A DNA stretch of 6,588 bases from Candidatus Thiodiazotropha sp. (ex Gloverina cf. vestifex) (GTDB lineage: Bacteria > Pseudomonadota > Gammaproteobacteria > Chromatiales > Chromatiaceae), in contig JAHXHT010000132.1 in NCBI GenBank assembly GCA_025656435.1, positions 1 to 6,588 on the forward strand, read 5' to 3'. The position numbers and the translations under genes are program-made. The notes below the pieces were generated by a model. That model was not told where the DNA came from and did not search any database. It saw only the letters and a program-made list of their open reading frames with translations. Positions within the stretch are counted from its first letter, which is position 1. The number at the start of each line of letters is the position of its first letter. Positions 1 through 4,864 of this stretch are shown one piece after another.

Positions 1-84
1 TGAGTTCGTCAGGAGTATATATCAGGATTCGTATGGCAGCAGCTAGGTTCTAGCCCGATCTCTTTGTTAGCAAGCTCTGAGGCC

Positions 85-117
85 GTCTGAGGGCGCTTTC
101 CTCAGAATTCGTCAGAC
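85..117. repeat. Nested short inverted repeats at the left edge
   Basis: CTGAGG (87-92) pairs with CCTCAG (100-105) across a 7-nt loop. GTCTGA (85-90) can alternatively pair with TCAGAC (112-117). TCTGAGG also occurs at 76-82, and the word GARTTCGTCAG occurs directly repeated at 2-12 and 105-115. No gene is supported in 1-250. The stretch lies beyond the iterons on the side away from rep, so it could be the outer edge of the replicon, but nothing here proves a function. Confidence 0.3.
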
Positions 118-140
118 ACCAACCGCAAAAAAAATAACGC

Positions 141-157
141 TGTACAATATTTGTACA
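141..157. repeat. 17-bp perfect palindrome
   Basis: TGTACAA and TTGTACA flank a TAT centre, giving 7-bp perfect arms. It sits at the outer end of the AT-rich tract. It could be a binding site for a regulator or for a host replication factor. It does not fit the LexA consensus CTGT-N8-ACAG. No nearby gene depends on it obviously. Confidence 0.4.
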
Positions 158-210
158 TGCCAGATACGCCTATTATTTGTATAGTCTTTTGTAACCTTGT
201 TTGTAAGGGC
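141..210. other. AT-rich tract with TTTGTA repeats, candidate origin unwinding element
   Basis: The tract is rich in A and T. TTTGTA occurs four times (150-155, 176-181, 188-193, 200-205), the last three at exactly 12-bp spacing, so 175-210 reads as three degenerate 12-mers. Iteron-plasmid origins usually have an AT-rich unwinding element with 12-13-bp repeats beside the iterons. The position 40 bp from the iterons at 251 fits that role. The functional assignment is inference from layout; the repeats themselves are directly visible. Confidence 0.45.
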
Positions 211-250
211 GGAATTCTTCTTTGGAATCAAGAGGGTGTAAGAGGCTGAT

Positions 251-313
251 TGGAAGGTTTTACTGTTAACCTGGAAAGATTTACTGTTAGCCTGGAAAGA
301 TTTACTGCGCATT
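251..313 (+). repeat. Three tandem 21-bp iterons of a plasmid origin
   Basis: Three directly repeated units start at 251, 272 and 293, exactly 21 bp apart (two helical turns). Units 1 and 2 match over nearly the whole length; unit 3 is conserved only over its first 15 bp (TGGAAAGATTTACTG, 293-307). Tandem repeats with helical phasing next to a Rep_3 initiator gene are the standard Rep-binding iterons of theta-replicating plasmids. Here they lie 3' of rep rather than upstream of it, which may mean the origin is downstream or that this is an incompatibility/copy-control array. Confidence 0.75.
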
Positions 314-332
314 ATGCGAGATACCCACAGGG

Positions 333-355
333 TTACCCACAAAAAGCGTGGATAA
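333..355. promoter_or_regulatory. Pair of DnaA-box-like sites
   Basis: TTACCCACA (333-341) differs from the DnaA box TTATCCACA at one position. CGTGGATAA (347-355) is a one-mismatch box on the opposite strand. A weaker two-mismatch site, ATACCCACA, lies at 321-329. The cluster sits between the iterons and the 3' end of rep, where host DnaA would be recruited in an iteron origin. Single 9-mers can occur by chance; the clustering with iterons raises the odds. Confidence 0.5.
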
Positions 356-418
356 CTTTGCGAAATAAGCGCGGGACGCTGAAGAGCGGATTAAAGCCGA
401 AGACCTGGGCGAGGCGAC

Positions 419-1138
419 TCAATTGCCGGGAAAACGAAGCAGCTTGGAGCTCTTCAGTGCCTTTTCGTGGAACTGAAACGCAAGGCTGACCACGGTACGG
501 CCTCTCTTTTTGACTTCCCACTCAATCTCAAGCCCGGCTTTTCGGCGCAGCTCTTCGATGGCGGGATTGATTACGTCATTCTTCAGGTGTTTGAATTTCT
601 GGTATCTGCCTTCTAGGCCTAAGCGGAGCCTGAAATCCTCGATAGTCACCGCCATCAGGCCCTTCCTGCGCCAGCTGATCAATAGCTCATAGAGCCGCAG
701 GGAGTGCGTTGACTGAAGATGAGCGATCTTTTCCAGCTCATACTCAGTGAAGCAACGGGAAAGCATCGTGAGATGCGGCTTCACTTCCTTCGAAAACTGC
801 AATGTGACCGCACCCTCCCACTCATGACGCACCACGGGCGACCGAAGCCAGTGGATGGCACTGCCCCTCGTTCCGTCTTCTCTCCTGGGCTCAAGCGTGC
901 GCGTGTGCAGCTGCTCAGTACCGTTTTTTAGCGCCTCGTAAGCATAGTTGAGCGGCGTTTTGTAGATGGCGGCGTATTCGTGCGCCGTGAAGGTGATCTC
1001 CGCTGGCAGCGGCTTACGAGAATCGATCTTTGCAATGCAGGCGAGCAAAATACGTTGCTCGACAAGATTGAGCTGATAATTCGCCTCTATTAGACTATTT
1101 GTCTTGCACACGATAAATACTCCTTCTGTCTTTTTCAT
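419..1138 (-). CDS. rep: Plasmid replication initiator protein, Rep_3 (RepB/RepA) family
   Basis: This 239-residue protein is a probable theta-type replication initiator that binds iterons and recruits the host replisome. It carries the Rep_3 (PF01051) pattern. The opening SLIEANYQLNLVEQRILL (15-32) is the usual first helix of winged-helix domain 1 (about 12-120). The HSLRLYELLISWRRKG segment (145-160) opens domain 2 (about 130-225). KFKHLKNDVINPAIEEL (181-197) corresponds to the DNA-contacting region. The length is typical for the family and no domain is missing, so the gene looks intact. The ATG start has no strong Shine-Dalgarno sequence, which fits low expression. Three iterons lie 106 bp past its stop, and an operator-like inverted repeat lies upstream, as expected for an autoregulated initiator. 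No partition or mobilisation gene accompanies it. The family call is firm; whether it still replicates anything is unknown. Confidence 0.9.
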   Translation of the reverse strand: MKKTEGVFIVCKTNSLIEANYQLNLVEQRILLACIAKIDSRKPLPAEITFTAHEYAAIYKTPLNYAYEALKNGTEQLHTRTLEPRREDGTRGSAIHWLRSPVVRHEWEGAVTLQFSKEVKPHLTMLSRCFTEYELEKIAHLQSTHSLRLYELLISWRRKGLMAVTIEDFRLRLGLEGRYQKFKHLKNDVINPAIEELRRKAGLEIEWEVKKRGRTVVSLAFQFHEKALKSSKLLRFPGN

Positions 1139-1169
1139 ACCAGTACTGACCTTGAAACTACGTAAGGGC

Positions 1170-1203
1170 TAATTACTGATCTTTGACCCACCTCAAGGGT
1201 GGG
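1170..1203 (-). promoter_or_regulatory. Possible rep promoter overlapped by a hairpin-forming dyad
   Basis: Read on the minus strand, TTGAGG (1196-1191) and TAATTA (1175-1170) form a weak sigma70-like pair with a 15-nt spacer, placing transcription start about 25 nt upstream of the rep ATG. A dyad with arms CCCACC (1187-1192) and GGTGGG (1198-1203) covers the -35 element and could act as an operator. The spacer is short and the boxes imperfect, so this is a suggestion only. Confidence 0.3.
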
Positions 1204-1220
1204 CGATAAATAAAGACCGC

Positions 1221-1261
1221 TCTTTTCAATAACTTGAAAAGAAATGCTGGAAGATACTGTT
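1221..1261. promoter_or_regulatory. Operator-like inverted repeat with iteron-related half sites, upstream of rep
   Basis: A perfect inverted repeat has 9-bp arms, TCTTTTCAA (1221-1229) and TTGAAAAGA (1234-1242), around TAAC. The arm TTGAAAAGA matches the iteron segment CTGGAAAGA at 7 of 9 positions. Just beyond it, TGGAAGATACTGTT (1248-1261) resembles an iteron core shortened by three bases. In pSC101, pPS10 and similar plasmids, Rep dimers repress their own gene at an inverted repeat that shares half-iteron sequence. The same logic is inferred here. Confidence 0.45.
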
Positions 1262-1280
1262 TCTGCCCAGTTCTTGGCCT

Positions 1281-1302
1281 GACGGGAAAGGGTTTCCGCG
1301 TC
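1281..1302. repeat. Short hairpin in the rep / DUF3530 intergenic region
   Basis: GACGGGAAA (1281-1289) can pair with TTTCCGCGTC (1293-1302), with one bulged base and a 3-nt loop. An AT-rich run follows on the plus strand (1305-1317), so it is terminator-like in shape, but no plus-strand gene ends here. The remaining intergenic DNA to 1396 shows no clear promoter or gene. The junction between replicon and chromosome probably lies near here, but no boundary repeat was found. Confidence 0.25.
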
Positions 1303-1412
1303 TCTAATTATTAAAATGGGCCGCCACTTTACCCCAAAGCGTAGGATTTTTCAGCCACATACTGAGTGTTGAACTGGACCACCCGGTCGATTTTGTAAAA
1401 GGAGCCTAAGCT

Positions 1413-2231
1413 ATGGCTATGAAATATCGACTTTCTCGAGCTGCTACAGGTTGCATCGTCCTGATTCTCCTTCTGCTCTTCTTCAGTGGTAACGTGCTGG
1501 CAGCCAACCTAACCCTGGAGCGGAAAATCTCCCAACAGCTCGATAGCCCGGCACTTATCGGTGAATCCGTATGGCTAGAGACAGGGAATATTCGCTTTTT
1601 CGCCATACTAAACGAGTCACTCGCCACCGAGCGTATCGGCGGCGTCATACTGCTACACGATACAGGGCAGCATGCCGATTGGCATGAGAACATCGCGCCA
1701 CTCAGCCATCATCTGCCGGAAAAAGGTTGGGACACACTCTCAATACAGTTACCGATAACCAGCAAGCTAGATCTGACATCCAATACCCTATTGGGTGATG
1801 CATCGCTCCGCATTCAGGCCGCTGTTGATTATTTTTCAGCCAGGGAGAACACCAATCTGGTTCTCATCGGTCATGGTCTGGGGGCACATATGGCCTTGAC
1901 CTATTTGGCGGAAGAGCCTTCTGTGTCAGTACGCGCGCTCGTCGCCCTCAGTCTCTCCGCAGAGAGCGGAAAAAACAAGGGTACTGTCATCTCTTCTATC
2001 AGTAGCCTTAAGGTACCCATGTTCGATCTCTATGGCAGCCTGGACCAGCCGAATGTGACAGACAGCGCCAAAGCGCGTCGAGCCGCAGGCAAGAAGCATC
2101 TCAAAGAGGAATACCGGCAGAGTCAGATCATGGGTGCAAACCATGACTATACGGGCCTGCAGAAGAGTCTCCAACGTCGTATTGAGGCTTGGCTAAAACG
2201 TGTTGCACTGGGCATGGAGAAGCCCCGCTAG
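1413..2231 (+). CDS. Secreted DUF3530-family alpha/beta-hydrolase-like protein
   Basis: This 272-residue protein probably acts in the periplasm. It has an N-terminal signal peptide: basic start, hydrophobic stretch I15-F24, and likely cleavage after VLA at residue 30. The rest reads as an alpha/beta-hydrolase fold of the DUF3530 type. It has the oxyanion-loop-like HDTGQHADW (82-90), a nucleophile-elbow motif GHGLGAHMAL (153-162), a possible acid around D211 and a late histidine in GANHDY (H244). The elbow carries glycine (G155) where active hydrolases have serine, so classical serine hydrolysis is doubtful. The first ATG is preferred over the ATG two codons later because GGAG at 1401-1404 lies 8 nt before it. 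The gene runs convergent to the transglycosylase gene with only 25 bp between the stops and no clear terminator. Substrate is unknown. Confidence 0.72.
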   Translation: MAMKYRLSRAATGCIVLILLLLFFSGNVLAANLTLERKISQQLDSPALIGESVWLETGNIRFFAILNESLATERIGGVILLHDTGQHADWHENIAPLSHHLPEKGWDTLSIQLPITSKLDLTSNTLLGDASLRIQAAVDYFSARENTNLVLIGHGLGAHMALTYLAEEPSVSVRALVALSLSAESGKNKGTVISSISSLKVPMFDLYGSLDQPNVTDSAKARRAAGKKHLKEEYRQSQIMGANHDYTGLQKSLQRRIEAWLKRVALGMEKPR

Positions 2232-2256
2232 TCCAGACAGAGAGCAGTGGAGGTGA

Positions 2257-2814
2257 TTAATCCGCCTGCATCAAACGACGGATACGTTTGACGTAGAAAC
2301 GCGTCTCACCCGGTGCGTGAGGGGCCACCTGCTCCCAGCTTTTCACATCACCGACCTTTTGCGCCCGCCTGAAAGCCCGAAGCACATTGCGGTAACCGGC
2401 ATTGTAACTCGCCATGGCGAAGGCCAGGCGCTCTTCTGTGGGTAAGCCTTTTTTCCATTTCCGGTAGAGCATACGATCGTAGTAAATCCCTGCAGCAATA
2501 TTCCAGCGGGGTTCATCGATATGGGTAAAATGGGGGTTTTTGTCCCGAATATCCTCATAGGTTGCCGGCAGGATCTGCATGATGCCCTTGGCACCTGCCG
2601 AACTGGACGCATCGGGCTGCAATCCCGACTCCGCAATACCCTGGGCCTTGAACCACCGCCAGTCAACGTGTGGGCCGAAGTAGTGCTTGGTGTATTTACG
2701 GAAGTGGCCGTCGTAACTATCACTCCAGTAGCTATCACCCACATGGCGTACCAGACTGGCATAGGCCAGACCCGGCAACAACACCAGCAGAAGGAACCAG
2801 CGCAGCGTCAGCAT
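2257..2814 (-). CDS. Periplasmic lytic transglycosylase, SLT domain
   Basis: This 185-residue secreted enzyme probably cleaves the MurNAc-GlcNAc bond of peptidoglycan, forming 1,6-anhydro ends. The signal peptide spans residues 1-19 with an AYA cleavage site. The family 1 SLT motifs are in order: the catalytic glutamate in AQGIAESGLQPDA (E62), then SAGAKGIMQILPAT (72-85), a N-IAAGIYY segment (105-112), and AMASYNAG (133-140). The C-terminus RFYVKRI (171-177) is also typical of the domain. The protein is little more than a single catalytic domain, like the C-terminal domain of MltF or a stand-alone SLT/EmtA-like enzyme, and it has no lipobox cysteine. It starts 15 bp after the DUF350 stop, and the GAGGG just after that stop is 12-13 nt from its ATG, so the two are likely co-transcribed. 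Exact subfamily is uncertain. Confidence 0.88.
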   Translation of the reverse strand: MLTLRWFLLLVLLPGLAYASLVRHVGDSYWSDSYDGHFRKYTKHYFGPHVDWRWFKAQGIAESGLQPDASSSAGAKGIMQILPATYEDIRDKNPHFTHIDEPRWNIAAGIYYDRMLYRKWKKGLPTEERLAFAMASYNAGYRNVLRAFRRAQKVGDVKSWEQVAPHAPGETRFYVKRIRRLMQAD

Positions 2815-2829
2815 GCAGGCAATAGACCC

Positions 2830-3060
2830 TCAGTTGAGGCCAAGACCGATAACCAGTCCGAGGGCGGTACCGATACCGATAAAAATACCCATGATCATGA
2901 TGCCAACCGCGATATTTCCCTTTTGCAATTCATCCGGAATACTGAAATTGACAATATGGCTAAAGACCTTGCAGCCGAACCACATGAAAAAGATCGTCAA
3001 TGCACCACCAAAAATGACATAGACGAAATTGAGCAGGACGGGGTCCATCGAGTCGGTCAT
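2830..3060 (-). CDS. DUF350 family small inner-membrane protein
   Basis: This 76-residue integral membrane protein has two predicted helices, about residues 9-33 and 49-74. The second begins with the GNIAVGIMIMGIFIGIGTAL signature (48-67) typical of DUF350 (PF03994). The linker FSIPDELQKGN matches the family pattern of an amphipathic turn between the helices. The function of DUF350 is not established. The start is well set: GGAGGG (3071-3066 on the minus strand) lies 5 nt before the ATG. It is the first gene of a likely two-gene unit with the lytic transglycosylase. The 185 bp upstream, to the djlA stop, holds the promoter presumably; I see no strong boxes there, only a TGATTCGAATAA motif at 3201-3190 and a short dyad GCATG/CATGC around 3098-3117. 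Confidence 0.8.
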   Translation of the reverse strand: MTDSMDPVLLNFVYVIFGGALTIFFMWFGCKVFSHIVNFSIPDELQKGNIAVGIMIMGIFIGIGTALGLVIGLGLN

Positions 3061-3245
3061 ATCTGCCCTCCGGAGGCATAAATCATGGTTTCACTGCATG
3101 TCGTACGGATCATGCAATACCCTGAAGAAAAACATAGCTATTGGTAGAAAGCAAAACTTAGACGGGGTATCCATCACCCTCAAATATTTTATTCGAATCA
3201 TGAGAACAAGGATTACAGGACGCAAGCTGAACCGCTCACCTCGAC

Positions 3246-4052
3246 TCACATCTCCCGAGCCTCTTTTACACGCTCATAGGCTTTTTTGATCTCATCCGTC
3301 TTTTTGGCCGCCATTTTCATCATCTCTTCCGGCAAGCCCTTGGAGACAAGTTTGTCTGGGTGGTGCTGACTCATAAGCCGTCGATAGGCCCGTTTCACCT
3401 CTTTATCGGTGGCGTTGGCGGATACGTTGAGAATGTCATAGGCATCTTCCAGGGAAAGAGGCTTTGGTTGTGCGCGGCCACCAGCGCCTGTACCCGCATA
3501 GTGAGCCTCCGCACGCACCCGCTGGACCAACAGACGGAAAGTAAACTCAGAGACATGCATCAAGCGACATATATGCAACAATACAGACTCTTCCTGCTGG
3601 TCCATCTGCCCGTCGGCGAATGCAGCCTGAATCTGGATCTCCATGAACATCTGAATCAGGGTCTGCCGGCGATGACATTCCCGCCGGAATTGTTCGATGA
3701 CATCATCCAAAGGGAAATCGGCGGATTTGCCTTCGTTGAACAGCTTGATAGCGGTCTGTCGCATCTCATCGGAGAGCGACATCTGGGACATGACTGCTTG
3801 AGCCAGCCTTATCTCATCCTGCGAGACCCGACCATCGGCCTTTGCCAGATGCCCCATGACGGAAAATGTGGTGGTAAAAAAGGCGGCCTGAACCCGCTCC
3901 TGATCACCCGGCCCCCGAGCCACACGGTCCTCCGGCAGACCCTGTATCCCTTTATCAAAACGATGCCCTAACGCAGCACCCAATACAGCCCCAAGAGGGC
4001 CGCCCAACATATAACCGAATGCACCACCAACCAACTTACCCCACCAACTCAA
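3246..4052 (-). CDS. djlA: Co-chaperone DjlA (TerB domain plus C-terminal J domain)
   Basis: This 268-residue protein is a membrane-anchored DnaJ-like partner that stimulates the ATPase of DnaK at the inner face of the membrane. Domain order matches E. coli DjlA. It has an N-terminal glycine-rich transmembrane segment (about 6-30, with GGxxGxxxGxxxG spacing) and a TerB-like helical domain (about 53-180) with the two acidic KADGRVSQDE (71-80) and FADGQMDQQE (145-154) motifs. A Gly/Pro linker follows, then a J domain (about 201-268) with the essential HPD at 231-233. The start codon is TTG, at 4052-4050. AGGTGA lies 4 nt upstream, and the only nearby ATG (upstream, out of frame) stops after two codons, so TTG is well supported. 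The gene follows the CbiM-like gene by 65 bp and precedes DUF350 by 185 bp on the same strand. Confidence 0.93.
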   Translation of the reverse strand: MSWWGKLVGGAFGYMLGGPLGAVLGAALGHRFDKGIQGLPEDRVARGPGDQERVQAAFFTTTFSVMGHLAKADGRVSQDEIRLAQAVMSQMSLSDEMRQTAIKLFNEGKSADFPLDDVIEQFRRECHRRQTLIQMFMEIQIQAAFADGQMDQQEESVLLHICRLMHVSEFTFRLLVQRVRAEAHYAGTGAGGRAQPKPLSLEDAYDILNVSANATDKEVKRAYRRLMSQHHPDKLVSKGLPEEMMKMAAKKTDEIKKAYERVKEAREM

Positions 4053-4072
4053 CGGCTCACCTCATTGCTAAA

Positions 4073-4084
4073 TGATTCGAATCA
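4073..4084. promoter_or_regulatory. 12-bp perfect palindrome upstream of djlA
   Basis: TGATTCGAATCA is a perfect palindrome 20 nt upstream of the djlA TTG codon. A copy matching 11 of 12 bases (TGATTCGAATAA on the minus strand, 3201-3190) lies upstream of the DUF350 gene. The pairing before two same-strand genes suggests a shared binding site, but short palindromes recur by chance. Confidence 0.25.
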
Positions 4085-4117
4085 CGGCGACACCATACCA
4101 GTTGGCACTCATCCTAG

Positions 4118-4717
4118 TCACTTTCCATGGATATACTGTTCGTCGCTGAAACTGTGCACCCAGGCAGGATAAAAGGCCACCAGCATGGTGATAATCCAGC
4201 CATTCACCAGCGCCTCGGGAAAAAACATCAACGGAAAAAAGGGCATTATCGTAAGGCTCAACTCAGCCATGGTGTAAGCGCCGCTCAGCACAAGCAGATG
4301 CATGGCAAGATAACCGCTGGCGTAACCCACTATCCAGGCAGTCAAGAAACCATTATCCAAGACATAGACGAAAAAATGCTTTGGCAACCAGGAGCGTACC
4401 AGTACCAGGGAGACCTGTGACAAAGTAATCGGTAGCAATACCACCGTAAGAAAACTGATGAGGTATCCCTGCCAGCCATAGCCGGCATTCAGACTGACTG
4501 CGACAAGCGCAAGGCTGGCCGCGATGATGGCCATAGACCAACCAAACATCAGCGTAACCACCGTAACGTCCAATAGATGGAAAGAGAGCCCGGGCTGGAC
4601 CTGCCCACGCATATGCCAAAGCGCGATGAGTGTCACGACAGCCCCTAAAAAGACATTCAGCTGTCCCCCATCGGCCAAACGACGCCAAGGCGCCATTCTG
4701 ACAGCCAGGCTCAGCAC
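4118..4717 (-). CDS. COG3235 / CbiM-like energy-coupling-factor permease-type membrane protein, apparent 5' frameshift
   Basis: This open frame encodes 199 residues of a polytopic inner-membrane protein resembling the proteobacterial COG3235 group, distantly related to CbiM-type ECF transporter components. Supporting motifs are APWRRL (9-14), PGLSFHLLD (42-50), LPKHFFVYVL (111-120) and FPEALVNG (166-173), then a hydrophobic helix and YPAWVHSF (183-190). About five further membrane segments are visible. The listed GTG start (4717) lacks a Shine-Dalgarno sequence and falls inside what should be the first helix. The frame stays open upstream to 4768 and encodes RLAGLFVVVLSLAV before APW. A plausible start (ATG at 4779, AGGA 10 nt upstream) exists in another frame. 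One missing base would join them into a 220-residue protein. Transported substrate cannot be told; cobalt or nickel is only a family-level guess. Confidence 0.72.
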   Translation of the reverse strand: MLSLAVRMAPWRRLADGGQLNVFLGAVVTLIALWHMRGQVQPGLSFHLLDVTVVTLMFGWSMAIIAASLALVAVSLNAGYGWQGYLISFLTVVLLPITLSQVSLVLVRSWLPKHFFVYVLDNGFLTAWIVGYASGYLAMHLLVLSGAYTMAELSLTIMPFFPLMFFPEALVNGWIITMLVAFYPAWVHSFSDEQYIHGK

Positions 4718-4779
4718 GACGACAAACAGCCCGGCCAGCCGAGCAACGTGTCTGAAAAGAGACCATCGTCAATTTCCAT
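4711..4779 (-). pseudogene. Out-of-frame 5' start of the CbiM-like gene
   Basis: ATG at 4779-4777 opens a 22-codon peptide beginning MEIDDGLFSDTLLGW and ending at TGA (4713-4711). This opening resembles the usual N-terminus of COG3235 proteins (a short polar start, then LF and a Trp-bearing helix), recalled from the family and not checked by alignment. The frame overlaps the main reading frame by about 58 bases and is offset by one. From 4779 to 4118 is 662 nt, one short of a multiple of three. This fits a single-base deletion in the gene or in the assembly. Confidence 0.45.
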
Positions 4780-4797
4780 TACATTCTATTCCTGTCG

Positions 4798-4816
4798 TAG
4801 CCGCCATCATCGGCTA
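4798..4816. promoter_or_regulatory. Inverted repeat in the divergent tas / CbiM-like intergenic region
   Basis: TAGCCG (4798-4803) and CGGCTA (4811-4816) form a perfect 6-bp dyad with a 7-nt loop, centred between two divergent genes whose starts are 85 bp apart. Such a position fits an operator serving one or both promoters. No confident -35/-10 pair was found on either strand, so the role is speculative. Confidence 0.25.
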
Positions 4817-4864
4817 TTCTGTTATGGCATCTATTTCCCGCAACCCACCACTGAAAGGATCGCA

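Noticed and set aside
140..159. LexA box
   Set aside because: The palindrome TGTACAA-TAT-TTGTACA does not have CTGT and ACAG eight bases apart.
251..313. Tandem repeats considered as a CRISPR array
   Set aside because: The units abut with no spacers, and no cas gene is present. Exact 21-bp tandem phasing beside rep indicates iterons.
112..342. Minus-strand open frame across the iterons and AT-rich tract (76 codons)
   Set aside because: Its repeated SKSFQ-type words come from the iterons. The rest is low-complexity AT-rich translation without a supported start.
250..489. Plus-strand open frame across the iterons (79 codons)
   Set aside because: Its periodic ERFTV-type residues are a translation of the 21-bp iterons, and it overlaps rep. 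It has no ribosome binding site or family resemblance.
2521..3081. Plus-strand open frame antisense to DUF350 and the transglycosylase
   Set aside because: It is the shadow of two well-supported minus-strand genes and has no recognisable domain.
3360..3971. 203-codon plus-strand open frame inside djlA
   Set aside because: It lies wholly antisense to djlA, whose domains are unmistakable. Its length is explained by the codon pattern of djlA.
4353..4772. 139-codon minus-strand frame overlapping the CbiM-like gene
   Set aside because: Its composition is rich in Arg, Gly and Cys with no membrane segments. The overlapping frame has the family motifs.
4748..4864. 39-residue N-terminal extension of Tas from a GTG
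   Set aside because: The ATG at 4865 has a good ribosome binding site and matches the known Tas N-terminus and length of 346.
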